Assembly (NCBI RefSeq): GCF_005577435.1
Contig: NZ_CP040396.1
Location: 3,985,001 to 4,049,000 of the forward strand
DNA: 64,000 bases
From: Paenibacillus algicola
GTDB lineage: Bacteria; Bacillota; Bacilli; Paenibacillales; Paenibacillaceae
Direction of reading: 5' to 3'
Part shown: positions 13,145 through 24,703 of the stretch, piece by piece
How positions within the stretch are numbered: the stretch's first letter is position 1
Layout: every line of letters begins with the position of its first letter
Notes under the pieces: generated by a model
Database searches by the model: none
What the model saw: only the letters and a program-made list of their open reading frames with translations
Told to the model about the DNA's origin: nothing
Translations under genes and position numbers: made by a program

Positions 13145-13888
13145 TTAAAGTTTAAGCTTCCCAAACTCTTCACCGAATACAATATCTTTGGCCAACTCGT
13201 TGGCCCGAGCCAATGAAGCATGAGTTCCTGCATCCGACCACCAGCCAGGCAGAATGTCAAACGTAAGCTCTCCTCGTTTAATATATGCATTGTTTACATC
13301 GGTGATCTCCAGTTCGCCTCTCGCAGATGGTTTTAGAGTATGTATAATATCAAACACATGATGATCAAACATGTAAATCCCTGTTACAGCGTAGCTGGAT
13401 TTAGGCTGCAGCGGCTTCTCCTCAATCGAGAGAATCTGATTGTCGTCCAATTCCGGGACACCAAACCGAGTAGGATCTGCGACCTCTTGAATGAGAATTT
13501 TTGCTCCCTGCCGCTGTTTCCGAAAGTTATCTACATAGGTAGAAATATCGTTTGAGAAAACATTATCCCCGAGTATTACAACAACCTGGTCTTGTCCAAC
13601 AAATTCTTTAGCTAAACTGAGTGCCTGAGCGATCCCGCCCGCCTCATCCTGAACCTTGTAGGTGAATGTAACACCAAAATCCTTACCGCTGCCAAGCAGG
13701 TTCACGACATCGCCCATGTGGTCTTTGCCCGTAACCACGAGGATATCGGTTAATCCAGCTTGCTTGAGTTTAGCAACCGGGTGAAAGACCATCGGGTACA
13801 TACCAACTGGAAGCAGATGTTTGTTGGTTACTTTAGTTAGTGGAAACAGTCGTGAGCCTGTGCCGCCGGCTAGGATGATGGCTTTCAT
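13145..13888 (-). CDS. rmlA: Glucose-1-phosphate thymidylyltransferase RmlA (short form)
   Basis: A 247-residue nucleotidyltransferase that makes dTDP-glucose from dTTP and glucose-1-phosphate. It begins with MKAIILAGGTGSRLFPLT, the nucleotide-binding loop, and has VVILGDNVF, IEEKPLQPKS and TGIYMFD. It is about 40 residues shorter than the classic 290-residue RmlA and lacks the C-terminal allosteric extension; the short form is common in Bacillota. It is the first gene of the rml operon, with a GGGAG site before ATG 13888. The upstream gap is only 31 bases, so the operon may be continued from the AT-rich block. Confidence 0.9.
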   Translation of the reverse strand: MKAIILAGGTGSRLFPLTKVTNKHLLPVGMYPMVFHPVAKLKQAGLTDILVVTGKDHMGDVVNLLGSGKDFGVTFTYKVQDEAGGIAQALSLAKEFVGQDQVVVILGDNVFSNDISTYVDNFRKQRQGAKILIQEVADPTRFGVPELDDNQILSIEEKPLQPKSSYAVTGIYMFDHHVFDIIHTLKPSARGELEITDVNNAYIKRGELTFDILPGWWSDAGTHASLARANELAKDIVFGEEFGKLKL

Positions 13889-13919
13889 AGGTGTATCTCC
13901 CTTTAATTTTCAATTCGTA

Positions 13920-14504
13920 TTAGTAGTAAAATAGTTGGCTTTTTCTAAGCTTATGAAAAGTTATTAATAATGTTATGAAACCTATTAAGTTCAAACTAAA
14001 AATAATAGGGGAATTTAAGAAAGAGTTTTTAAATGTACCAATAAATCTTTTAAAATAACTTTGATCAACTAATATTGTATCCGTTTGAAATTGAACATCA
14101 GAGTTTGTTGAGTACCAGTATTCTTCACTTTCATTGATTAAATCAAATTCCACTTTTAAATTTTTCGAATCATTGGAAGCAGCAATGGTTTCTAAATCTA
14201 ATTCAATTGACTGTTGGGCAAGACCAATTGAATTAATGTTGAACGGGAACCTTTCCCCTTCCCACAACAATTCATTATCATTCGTATCATAAATATGATA
14301 TGAGAGATATGTTTTATTGTTGTACAGTTCTTTATCTTGAAATTTGATTGTTAGATCAACTGAGAACCTTAGCGAAAACTGTTCTTCTTCCGTATTCACT
14401 TCAATCTTCACTGTGTTATCAGGTTTCGCCATTATAGAACCACCATTAGCAATTACAATAAAAAAAATGGTCAATAAAAGAAAGGGTTTTCTCATAATAT
14501 TCAC
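13920..14504 (-). CDS. Secreted or membrane-anchored beta-domain protein of unknown function
   Basis: A 194-residue protein not assigned to a known family with certainty. Residues 1-26 form a signal peptide (FLLLTIFFIVIANGG then SIMAKP), the middle ~120 residues look like a beta-sandwich, and a hydrophobic segment near the C terminus (about 165-185) ends in a positive tail, so the domain would face outside. The core has YLSYHIYDTNDNELLWEGER and later VEFDLINESEEYWYS, a pattern I associate with beta domains attached to some glycosyltransferases and Wzt proteins. The start is GTG 14504, overlapping the upstream stop as GTGA; ATG 14495 is the other option. It is the last gene of the AT-rich block. 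Confidence 0.6.
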   Translation of the reverse strand: MNIMRKPFLLLTIFFIVIANGGSIMAKPDNTVKIEVNTEEEQFSLRFSVDLTIKFQDKELYNNKTYLSYHIYDTNDNELLWEGERFPFNINSIGLAQQSIELDLETIAASNDSKNLKVEFDLINESEEYWYSTNSDVQFQTDTILVDQSYFKRFIGTFKNSFLNSPIIFSLNLIGFITLLITFHKLRKSQLFYY

Positions 14505-16078
14505 CTGACAGTTTCCTTGAAAACATCACTGTATTGTTTAGATACCTTATTCCAATCGCGATTATTAAATTTGTTATATAGTTGTTTCTGTGAGTAATAT
14601 AGTTGATCTTTATTTTCCAATCCCCATATTATTTTTTGTGCAATGGCTTGGGGACTAAAAGGGTTGAACAGCATCATTTTTTTTAACAAGTTATCCTCTA
14701 TTTCGCTTCTAACTACAGGAATATCACTCATTATTGATGGAGTACCTACGGAATACGCTTCTGAAAAAGTAAATGGAAATCCTCCTTCAAACAAAGTTGG
14801 ATTAACCGCAAGACTAGCCAAGCAGTTAAACGCAGCTAATAAATTTGATGGAATATCGTGCATGACTATAATTTCATTTTCCATATTATTAGATCGTATA
14901 TAATCCGCTATAAAAGCATCTTGGTAGATATCAGCAGTTATAATTAATTTAAAATTCCTCTGATATTCTCTATTAGCTATTTTAACAGCTTGTATAAGAT
15001 TAAATATATTTTTGTGTGGGCGATTCTGAGAAGAATAAATCAGACAATCAAAGTCTTCCAAATCCGCATTATAAAAAATATGACTCGGACCATGATTAAC
15101 ATTTACGTGATTACTGATAATTTGTTTTGCATGTTCTCTGATTGTGATGAATTTCTCAGTTGATTTCGGCACTTTTAAATGCTCTGACATATCTACATTA
15201 GCATGCTTTATGACAATGATTTTATCAGGATCCACTCCGGATTTTTTTATTAAATGCTGCTCTTTTACATACTCGCTATAAGTTATTATTTTGTCCGAAG
15301 AAGAAATACTTTCTCTTAACCGTCTATGAATATCTCCTACACCTGAAAATTGGGTAGGAAAGTCATAAAATACAATATCAGGAGCAGCTAAAATTTTTCT
15401 ACACTTAATATATTGAATCTGAGGCCAAGCCATGGATGGAATATAACAAGAAGTTATATCCTTCCTACCATTAATTAATGTTGTTAATCTAATTAATTCA
15501 TTGTCTAGCACATTTTGATATATTCTGCCTTGAGCTCCAACTATAGCTTTTTTCAGTATCCTTATGGGGGATTTAAAAGCGAAACTCTTTCCTAAACTAA
15601 TTGTTTTTTTTGTGGTAAGTTTAAATACTCGTATAATAAAGTATACTATTGTCGGCAATAAAATAAGCGGAGTAGCCACCATGCATACCATAAATAAAAA
15701 CAAAGTTTTTAAAATTAATTGCGCACCGAACGGAGTACTCAAATAATTAGTCAATATTATTTTGAATAACTTCTTGAAATTATTTTCTAACTTCAACAAA
15801 GTTAATGATCGTTTTTTTGGGGATCTCCTTTTTTTTACGAAGTCCCTCAATTTAACCCCCATTGGTATATGCTTAGTTGAGATCATTTCTAACGAGTGGC
15901 AATCTATAGCGTGCTCTTTCATCAAATCCTCAATTTCCTTCTCCAACCATTTGGGATAAAACACCGCAATGTTGCTACTTTCGCTTCCCTTAATTATAAA
16001 AGCCAGTAGTCTCCCTATCCCATGAATAGTAAGTTGATCCCCAGGATAGAAGCCTAAAAAAATACCTGTTTTCTTCAT
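14501..16078 (-). CDS. Glycosyltransferase, GT-B fold (group 1)
   Basis: A 525-residue glycosyltransferase. The C-terminal third shows the GT4 pattern: an SQNRPHKNIFNLIQA stretch, then PTLFEGGFPFTFSEAYSVGTPSIMSD, which carries the E-x7-E donor-binding motif. An insert of hydrophobic segments lies at about residues 110-175, unusual for a soluble GT-B enzyme and suggesting membrane contact. ATG 16078 (MKKTG) has AAGGAG upstream and overlaps the preceding stop as ATGA, so it is preferred to the longer frame from 16093. The sugar is unknown. It is very AT-rich. Confidence 0.82.
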   Translation of the reverse strand: MKKTGIFLGFYPGDQLTIHGIGRLLAFIIKGSESSNIAVFYPKWLEKEIEDLMKEHAIDCHSLEMISTKHIPMGVKLRDFVKKRRSPKKRSLTLLKLENNFKKLFKIILTNYLSTPFGAQLILKTLFLFMVCMVATPLILLPTIVYFIIRVFKLTTKKTISLGKSFAFKSPIRILKKAIVGAQGRIYQNVLDNELIRLTTLINGRKDITSCYIPSMAWPQIQYIKCRKILAAPDIVFYDFPTQFSGVGDIHRRLRESISSSDKIITYSEYVKEQHLIKKSGVDPDKIIVIKHANVDMSEHLKVPKSTEKFITIREHAKQIISNHVNVNHGPSHIFYNADLEDFDCLIYSSQNRPHKNIFNLIQAVKIANREYQRNFKLIITADIYQDAFIADYIRSNNMENEIIVMHDIPSNLLAAFNCLASLAVNPTLFEGGFPFTFSEAYSVGTPSIMSDIPVVRSEIEDNLLKKMMLFNPFSPQAIAQKIIWGLENKDQLYYSQKQLYNKFNNRDWNKVSKQYSDVFKETVR

Positions 16079-18282
16079 AATAGCTCCTTCCACATCTTTA
16101 AAACATCTTGTGAATAAGAAGAATTAATAGCTTCTAGCTCATTTCGACTACTGTCGAGAGATATAATCTCAAATAATTCATTAGAGATTTTATTGTGATT
16201 ATAATCAAATTTTTTAAATGTTGGATACTTATAAATCGGATCATCACAGTTAAAGAGTTCATTAATTACAATGGGCTTAGCAAAGTATACAGCCTTTCTA
16301 ACCTTGAAAATTATATTTTGGACATAATATGGTATTATAATTTTCTTGCAATTCATTATCAGAGTGTTATATTCTGAATATTTTAGATTAGCGAATACTT
16401 TAACTTTGTTTTTTAATAATGGCAACTTTTGAATAAACGCATTTAAATTATTTACGAGTTCTTGGTTTTCTTTTGTGAGAGGTCCATTTAAATGTATATA
16501 TATCTTCGGTCCGTTTTCTTGAAACTTATAAAAGTCTATAATACTATCCAGGATGTGATCTATGCTTAATGGGTATTTCATGTCTGACTCAATAAGAATA
16601 TAATTTGAACTCTCAAATTTATTCATATTGAAATGACTTGGGTATTTTAAGGGAATCACAAACACTTTATCGCGTGAAATACCAAGATATTTAGTTAGAT
16701 CATGTTTTGTTTTCTCCGTATTTGTAATTAAAAATGAAGCACGTTTATAATTCATAATTCTATCGTGAGACAACGCACTATAAAATCTATCCCCAATATC
16801 TTGAACATATAGCCCATATCTTTTAACTTGGCCTATAACTCCTTCTATTTTATCTTCCATAAATATCCAAAACTCCGCATCGATATTATTCTGAATATGA
16901 TCAACAGGTATTATATATTGGTCTGACCAAAGTGGTTCCTTTTTGAACATTAACTCTAAAGTTTCTGATACATCGCTTCTTAACATTGTTCTAAAATTAT
17001 ATTGTCTAACGTCTAAATTATATTCATTAACAGGAAGCATTTCAGATATGTCATACAATTCTCTAGGTGTATTTATAATTAGTTTACTTGATGGATCGAC
17101 TTCTTCCAAATGGCTATTCAGAGTCAATATAAATTGTATATAGTCGTCAATATGCTGACCAACACCAGTAGGAACAAAGATTGCTATTTTTTTAGACGTT
17201 GAAATATCCTTTAATTTGTTTACGGACTCAAGTATTGGAAAAAAGTTTTCAATCCATTTATTCTTATTAAACACGTGAGAAAATTTATATAATATACTTT
17301 TTTGATCCTCACAGATTTTACTTATTAATACTTCATCTCCACTCATAATTCTGTTTATTTTTCTTTTGGCTTCTGCCACATCAGTACATCTACCTGCTTG
17401 TCTTTCATTGCCTAGTGTACTTAGTAATCCTCCCTCAAGATAAACTACAGGCATACCAGCAATCATAGCTTCTAGCGGATGATAATGCACGTGTCTAGGA
17501 TACGTAGAGTGATAGAACATAACTTTACATTCTTTAAAGAGATTATTAAGTTCTTCTCTTTCTAGGAATCCCGTCACCCTGCTATCGTTCACTGGCACAG
17601 GTTGATTACCTGCTATAATATAGTCGAATGTTTTAAAATTTTCTTTGAATTCTTTGTATATCTTCTCTGATTCTTCATATCCTTTTATTCTACTGCAAAA
17701 GAAGAGCAACTTTTCTCTGTTACCGACCCACTCATTTTTGATACTGTAGAACTCACTAGGTAATCCTAAGGGTAAAAATAGTGATCGCTCTTTGTAAATC
17801 CCTGACTCATTATCCGATATATTATCGTAGCATTGAGAAAACCAATATCGATCCTTAATTTCTTCTAATCTATATAAAAAATTATCACCTAGAACTTGCT
17901 TGGTGATATCTACATAACTGTTATCTTTCCCTAAGCCGAAGGCTCTGGTTAGAATAACACCATTAAAGTTATTCACGACTTTATTTATTGCATAAAAATC
18001 AAACATTACAAATGCTAAGTCAAAATATTGATTGAGAATACTCTTAATATTCAGAGGCATTTCAAAATGATCATAGAAGTTGAATTCATTTAGTTGTTTG
18101 ATAGCATCTTTTGGAATACTAAGTGTATGATCGTAATCATAAGTTATTGAACCACTTGCTTTCAATATTTCTATTGGCACCTTTTTTGGAGTGTAAATTT
18201 CCACTCCTAATTCTTGAAGTAATGGAAGTTCAAATTTACTTAATGTTTCATGGTTCAATATCCAGAGCACTCTTTTTTTCAC
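16075..18282 (-). CDS. Large two-module glycosyltransferase-like protein
   Basis: A 735-residue protein that appears to hold two GT-B-like modules. The first (about 1-350) ends with a donor-site-like region, FYHSTYPRHVHYHPLEAMIAGMPVVYLEGG. The second begins near residue 365 with KKIAIFVPTGVGQHIDDYI and includes KRASFLITNTEKTKHDLTKYLG and IIPYYVQNIIFKVRKAVYFA, which resemble the middle and end of a second glycosyltransferase, with weaker donor motifs. It starts at GTG 18282 with GGAGG 8 bases ahead and is translationally coupled to the next gene. It may add two residues or act as a polymerising enzyme; this is inference. Confidence 0.65.
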   Translation of the reverse strand: MKKRVLWILNHETLSKFELPLLQELGVEIYTPKKVPIEILKASGSITYDYDHTLSIPKDAIKQLNEFNFYDHFEMPLNIKSILNQYFDLAFVMFDFYAINKVVNNFNGVILTRAFGLGKDNSYVDITKQVLGDNFLYRLEEIKDRYWFSQCYDNISDNESGIYKERSLFLPLGLPSEFYSIKNEWVGNREKLLFFCSRIKGYEESEKIYKEFKENFKTFDYIIAGNQPVPVNDSRVTGFLEREELNNLFKECKVMFYHSTYPRHVHYHPLEAMIAGMPVVYLEGGLLSTLGNERQAGRCTDVAEAKRKINRIMSGDEVLISKICEDQKSILYKFSHVFNKNKWIENFFPILESVNKLKDISTSKKIAIFVPTGVGQHIDDYIQFILTLNSHLEEVDPSSKLIINTPRELYDISEMLPVNEYNLDVRQYNFRTMLRSDVSETLELMFKKEPLWSDQYIIPVDHIQNNIDAEFWIFMEDKIEGVIGQVKRYGLYVQDIGDRFYSALSHDRIMNYKRASFLITNTEKTKHDLTKYLGISRDKVFVIPLKYPSHFNMNKFESSNYILIESDMKYPLSIDHILDSIIDFYKFQENGPKIYIHLNGPLTKENQELVNNLNAFIQKLPLLKNKVKVFANLKYSEYNTLIMNCKKIIIPYYVQNIIFKVRKAVYFAKPIVINELFNCDDPIYKYPTFKKFDYNHNKISNELFEIISLDSSRNELEAINSSYSQDVLKMWKELL

Positions 18283-18299
18283 TTTAGGACCTCCAACTT

Positions 18300-19055
18300 C
18301 TAGTTAAGGGAGAAATGGTTGCTGTTATAATGATGTACTATTTCATCAGGATCACCATCAGCTATTATTCTACCGTGTTCCATTAATATAATTCTCGTAC
18401 AAATTTCCTGTATTGTCGTTAAGTCATGCGAAACAAAAACTAAAATTTTAGCTGTGTCCATCAGATCTCCCATTCTCTTTTTAGCTTTTTTGTGAAAAGC
18501 CGCATCGCCTGCTGCTATAACTTCATCAAGCAGTAAAATCTCACCTGCAACAGAAGTAGATATTGAAAATGCTAATCTGACAAGCATGCCCGACGAGTAG
18601 GAACGAATAGGATAGTCAATAAAATCTCCGAGTTCGGCAAAATCAATAATTTCTTGTTCTTTCTCCTTTATCGTTTTAGGGGTTTCTCCTAATAAGAGTC
18701 CTCGGTACATGATGTTCTCTCTACCTGATGACTCTAGATCAAAACCTAAACTTAAATCAAATAACGAACGGATCTCACCTCTTATATCTCGAATTCCATC
18801 TTTAATAGGATAGATTCCAGCAATTGTTTTTAATAAAGTGCTCTTCCCCGCGCCATTGTGACCTATAATGCCGACTTTTTCGCCTTCTTTAATATTTAAA
18901 TTAAAGTTTTTCAGTGCATGAACGTCCTCTAATTTCTCCTTTTTCTTCTGTAACTTTAAGAAAGAAAAAACCTCTTGTTTCAACGTAGTGGCATTATATA
19001 TATGCGAGGGATAGTAAAGATTAACGTTTTCCATTTTAATATAACAATTATCCAT
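18300..19055 (-). CDS. wzt: Polysaccharide ABC exporter, ATP-binding subunit (Wzt/TagH-like)
   Basis: A 251-residue ABC ATPase. Walker A is GHNGAGKST, the signature is the degenerate YSSGM form typical of polysaccharide exporters, and Walker B is ILLLDEVIAAGD, followed by FVSHDLTTI. It ends soon after the ATPase core and has no C-terminal carbohydrate-binding domain of the kind that E. coli Wzt O8/O9a uses to recognise capped chains. It is paired with the permease 14 bases upstream. The pair would move undecaprenyl-linked glycan across the membrane. Confidence 0.9.
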   Translation of the reverse strand: MDNCYIKMENVNLYYPSHIYNATTLKQEVFSFLKLQKKKEKLEDVHALKNFNLNIKEGEKVGIIGHNGAGKSTLLKTIAGIYPIKDGIRDIRGEIRSLFDLSLGFDLESSGRENIMYRGLLLGETPKTIKEKEQEIIDFAELGDFIDYPIRSYSSGMLVRLAFSISTSVAGEILLLDEVIAAGDAAFHKKAKKRMGDLMDTAKILVFVSHDLTTIQEICTRIILMEHGRIIADGDPDEIVHHYNSNHFSLN

Positions 19056-19069
19056 GTTTAACTTCCCTT

Positions 19070-19855
19070 TTATAAATAGAATATAACTTTAGTACTGTTT
19101 CTAGAATTAACTACTATCGCTACAAGGGTCAGAATTAAAATCGAACCAATAGTGAATAGGTAGTCACTGACTGAAGGCATTATTCCATATAGAAATGGAT
19201 TTCTGATTAAATTCAATATGTGAGTTATAGGGTTCATATAAAAGGCTGCCTCTAGCGCTGGGCTAGAGGTAAACATCTCCTTTTTAAAAAAAACTGGTGA
19301 AACATACCATGTAGCTTGTATGACTAAAGCCATCACTTGTGGGTAATCCCTGTACTTAGCGTTGGTATAACCTGCAATCGTTGTAATCGCCCAGGAAAGA
19401 CAAAAATAAAGTAAAATCGTTATAGGCATTGTAAGTATTCCCAAAATTACGTTCTCCACATTTTTAAACAGAACCCAGCCGGCAAGAGAAATCATAGCAA
19501 TTACAAATGAGATTGTATATACAAGTGCCGTTTTTAATGTGTATATTGTTACAGGATGATTAAATTGTCGTATATATTGCTCTCCGGCCATAATGGAGTG
19601 ACCTCCACCAATAAAAGATGAACTAATTAATTCCCATACGATTAAGCCTGATAGTACATAAGGCGCATAATCTGAAAACTCCATCTTAAAGACAACACCA
19701 AACACTGTAGACATGAGCAACGTCAAGAGTAGGGGATTTATAAAGGTCCATAGAATTCCTAATTTTGAACGTCTGAACTTGTTCTTCAGTTCTGCTCTAA
19801 CAAGATGAGACCAAAAGTATCTAGTTTTATAAATCTTTCCTATATACTTACGCAA
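19070..19855 (-). CDS. wzm: Polysaccharide ABC exporter, permease subunit (Wzm/TagG-like)
   Basis: A 261-residue ABC-2 type permease with six hydrophobic segments. RAELKNKFRRSKLGILWTFINP near the N terminus and MNPITHILNLIRNPFLYG near the C terminus are the family hallmarks. The start is TTG 19855, with GGAGG 9 bases ahead. It precedes its ATPase and follows the perosamine-type aminotransferase. Members export O-antigen, teichoic acid or S-layer glycan chains. Confidence 0.9.
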   Translation of the reverse strand: MRKYIGKIYKTRYFWSHLVRAELKNKFRRSKLGILWTFINPLLLTLLMSTVFGVVFKMEFSDYAPYVLSGLIVWELISSSFIGGGHSIMAGEQYIRQFNHPVTIYTLKTALVYTISFVIAMISLAGWVLFKNVENVILGILTMPITILLYFCLSWAITTIAGYTNAKYRDYPQVMALVIQATWYVSPVFFKKEMFTSSPALEAAFYMNPITHILNLIRNPFLYGIMPSVSDYLFTIGSILILTLVAIVVNSRNSTKVIFYL

Positions 19856-19887
19856 TATATTATTCCTCCGTACAAGCTGCTCTGCAG

Positions 19888-21012
19888 CTACGCATTATAT
19901 CCATTACAATGGTGTACAATTCTGTTACAGATATAGTTTATCTCCTCATTTGTAAGCATAGCATTAGTAGGTATATTGAACCCTCTGGAGGATACTCTAT
20001 CCGCCACAGGATAAGTTTTTTCTTCGTAATAAGGAGGCATCTGATGCATAGGGTAGAACAAAGGCCTAGTCTCTATACCATCGTCCTCCAGTAACTGCAT
20101 TATTTCATCCCGCTCAAGCTTTACTTTATCCGTTAATAACACAGAAACCATCCAGTATGAATGTCTAGCCCAATCCATCTCTGGCTGCAGAGTAAATAAT
20201 TCTTTGTAGTTTGATAGCTGATCAATATAGAGATCTGAGACCCTTCTTCGTTGTTCCAGATGCCATGCAATGTTCTCCAGTTGACCCAGCCCCACAGCTG
20301 CTTGGAGATTGGTCATACGATAGTTATAGCCTACTACGTCAAACCAATACCTTCGATTAGGATCCATTCCCTGCCCTCTTAAGAGACGCATTTTGCCAGC
20401 CAACTCACTGTCATTTGTCGTGATCATGCCGCCTTCACCAGTAGATATAATCTTATTACCAAAAAAACTAAATGTGCCTACATCACCTATGGATCCAACC
20501 ACTTGGCCATTACATTCTGCTCCATGAGCTTCAGCCGCATCTTCAATGACAAACAAATTGTGCTTCTTAGCAATGTCCATTACAGGTTTCATGTCTACAG
20601 GATGACCGTACAAATGAACTACTATGATCCCCTTTGTCTTCTCTGTAATTTTCTCTTCGATTTTATGAGGATCGATGTTCCAAGTATCCTCCTCACTATC
20701 TACAAGAACGGGTTTTGCCCCACAGTATTTTATAGCATTTGCAGTAGCGATATAAGTGAAAGTAGGGATAATAATTTCATCGTCAGGCTGCACTCCGTAA
20801 GCAACCAACGGCAGATGTAGCGCTACAGTACCATTGGCGCATGAGATTGCATGTTTTACCCCACAATACTCGGCAAATTGTCTCTCGAACTCATTTACAT
20901 ATTTTCCATTTGCAGAAATCCACCCAGTGTCAATGCAATCAATTACATACTCTCTCTCATTTCCGTTTAAAACCGGTCCTGCCAAAGGAATTCTTTTCAC
21001 TGCCTTCATCAC
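19888..21012 (-). CDS. perA: GDP-perosamine synthase-like aminotransferase (DegT/DnrJ/EryC1/StrS)
   Basis: A 374-residue PLP-dependent sugar aminotransferase. GNEREYVIDCIDTGWIS, VIEDAAEAHGA and TFSFFGNKIISTGEGG (with the PLP-binding Lys) are present. The run around MRLLRGQGMDPNRRYWF is very close to what I recall of perosamine synthases (PerA/RfbE), which transaminate GDP-4-keto-6-deoxymannose using glutamate. The presence of gmd and manC in the same operon fits GDP as the nucleotide. The start may be GTG 21012 or ATG 21009, both behind AAAGGA. Other 4-aminotransferases in the superfamily are possible, but this is the best reading. Confidence 0.8.
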   Translation of the reverse strand: MMKAVKRIPLAGPVLNGNEREYVIDCIDTGWISANGKYVNEFERQFAEYCGVKHAISCANGTVALHLPLVAYGVQPDDEIIIPTFTYIATANAIKYCGAKPVLVDSEEDTWNIDPHKIEEKITEKTKGIIVVHLYGHPVDMKPVMDIAKKHNLFVIEDAAEAHGAECNGQVVGSIGDVGTFSFFGNKIISTGEGGMITTNDSELAGKMRLLRGQGMDPNRRYWFDVVGYNYRMTNLQAAVGLGQLENIAWHLEQRRRVSDLYIDQLSNYKELFTLQPEMDWARHSYWMVSVLLTDKVKLERDEIMQLLEDDGIETRPLFYPMHQMPPYYEEKTYPVADRVSSRGFNIPTNAMLTNEEINYICNRIVHHCNGYNA

Positions 21013-21026
21013 TTATTCATCCTTTG

Positions 21027-21653
21027 TTATTTGATTTTCTTTGCGGGCACTCCCACTGCAGTTGTGTATGGATTTATATCTTTAATTACTACTGCTCCCG
21101 CTCCTAGGACTGACCATTCACCAATTAATCTCTCGGGTAATATGCTACTTTTCATCCCCACAAACGCTCCTTCTCCAACCACCACACCGCCAGCCAATGA
21201 AGCTCCTGGGCCTACATGGCAGTGTGAGTTAAGGACACAGTCATGATCAACACCAGCCAAGGTATTAACAATCACATTATCATGCAACACTGCACTAGGA
21301 TTTATTACTGAGCCAGGACAAATTACAACACCTTGTCCTAGTGATGCATGGGGTGATACGTAGGCTTTTTTGCTAATAACATTTATGGGCCTCAAACCCA
21401 CCTTGCTTAAGCTTTGATATATCTTCTTTCTAAGAGAGTTATCTCCAATTGCAACGATAAATGAATCTACGTCTCTCAAAGTAGTCATCATTGAATCATC
21501 TCCGAGATAGGGCACCCCAAGCAGGCTTTCCCCCTTAAAATCAAGGGATGTAAATCCCAGAATCTCATGGAATTCGGCATTTTCTTGAAGAATATCAATT
21601 ACAACCTTGGCATGGCCTCCGCCGCCCACTACTACTACCTTTTCTCGAGCCAT
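21027..21653 (-). CDS. Sugar O/N-acyltransferase, NeuD/PglD/PerB type
   Basis: A 208-residue acyltransferase with an N-terminal Rossmann-like domain (KVVVVGGGGHAKVVIDIL) and a C-terminal left-handed beta-helix of hexapeptide repeats, ending in NPYTTAVGVPAKKIK. The HDC segment (GVDHDCVLN) matches the catalytic histidine region of PglD-type N-acetyltransferases. Next to a perosamine-type aminotransferase, the likely job is acylation of the 4-amino group. The start is ATG 21653 (MAREK), 2 bases after the upstream stop; the longer frame overlaps the reductase gene and adds non-family sequence. Confidence 0.82.
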   Translation of the reverse strand: MAREKVVVVGGGGHAKVVIDILQENAEFHEILGFTSLDFKGESLLGVPYLGDDSMMTTLRDVDSFIVAIGDNSLRKKIYQSLSKVGLRPINVISKKAYVSPHASLGQGVVICPGSVINPSAVLHDNVIVNTLAGVDHDCVLNSHCHVGPGASLAGGVVVGEGAFVGMKSSILPERLIGEWSVLGAGAVVIKDINPYTTAVGVPAKKIK

Positions 21654-21655
21654 CG

Positions 21656-22597
21656 CTAACCTCGTTCCACTCTTTGTACATGTACTCGCCAATAATTTAA
21701 AAGGTCTCTCATCGTCTCACTTAGTTCATACTTTTGAGTCCATCCAGTCTCCTGAATTAACTTTGAGTTATCCCCTATTCTTATCGTGATATCCTTTAAC
21801 CTGGTTTTATAAGGATCTACATAAATCTCCCAATCATTATATTTTGTTTCCATAAGCAAGTAATCCAGGAGGACCGAAATCGGCTTAGCTTTCATAGACG
21901 AAACATTATAGACATTCCCTGAGCTGCCATACCTCATTAGAAGCAGATATGCATCTATAACATCCCTTACATCGAGAAAGTCTCTTTGTAAGTGGATGTT
22001 ACCTACCCTCACTTCGCGTCTCCCGCTGCGCTCACACTCTGCTACCTGTTTAGCAAAGTCAGAACTCACATAGTTTGCAGACTGGTATGGACCTGTGTGA
22101 TTAAAAGGTCTCGCTCTTATAATATTTAAGTTATAGGTGAGTACATACTGTTGACTGATGATATCAGCACAGGCCTTTGCTCCTGCATAAGGATTTTTGG
22201 GACGTAACAAATCAGATTCGTTAAATGGATGCGTACTGTCCGCTCCATAAACTTCAGCTGATCCTACATACAAGATTTTAGAGGCCAAACCCAACCTCTT
22301 AACAGCCTCATATAAGTTTAATGTTCCGCCTGCAATAATATTGTATACATCTATAGGGTTCTCGTAAGACTGTGGTACGTAAGCCGGTCCTGCCATATGA
22401 TATATCTCATCTGGATTAATCTCTCTTAACAGGATTTCAAGCTTATCGGCATCTCTTATGTCACAGTGATAAAATTTAATTTCGTTATTTGAAGGCTGGG
22501 AGCGAGATATTCCATACACCTCATAATTCTGATCTAACAAAGCTTTACTCAAGTGAGTCCCTACAAAACCGCTCACCCCAGTTATTAGGGCTTTCAC
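21656..22597 (-). CDS. rmd: GDP-6-deoxy-D-mannose reductase-like SDR (RMD type)
   Basis: A 313-residue extended short-chain dehydrogenase. It has TGVSGFVGTHLSKAL (nucleotide loop), YVGSAEVYG and NPYAGAKACAD (YxxxK), and the ARPFNHTGPYQ segment that I associate with GDP-4-keto-6-deoxy-D-mannose reductases. With gmd directly upstream (7 bases), it should make GDP-D-rhamnose. It starts at GTG 22597. If correct, it competes with the perosamine synthase for the same keto sugar. A GDP-linked epimerase role is a less likely alternative. Confidence 0.78.
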   Translation of the reverse strand: MKALITGVSGFVGTHLSKALLDQNYEVYGISRSQPSNNEIKFYHCDIRDADKLEILLREINPDEIYHMAGPAYVPQSYENPIDVYNIIAGGTLNLYEAVKRLGLASKILYVGSAEVYGADSTHPFNESDLLRPKNPYAGAKACADIISQQYVLTYNLNIIRARPFNHTGPYQSANYVSSDFAKQVAECERSGRREVRVGNIHLQRDFLDVRDVIDAYLLLMRYGSSGNVYNVSSMKAKPISVLLDYLLMETKYNDWEIYVDPYKTRLKDITIRIGDNSKLIQETGWTQKYELSETMRDLLNYWRVHVQRVERG

Positions 22598-22604
22598 TCA
22601 CACA

Positions 22605-24699
<2,095 letters not shown>

Positions 24700-24703
<4 letters not shown>

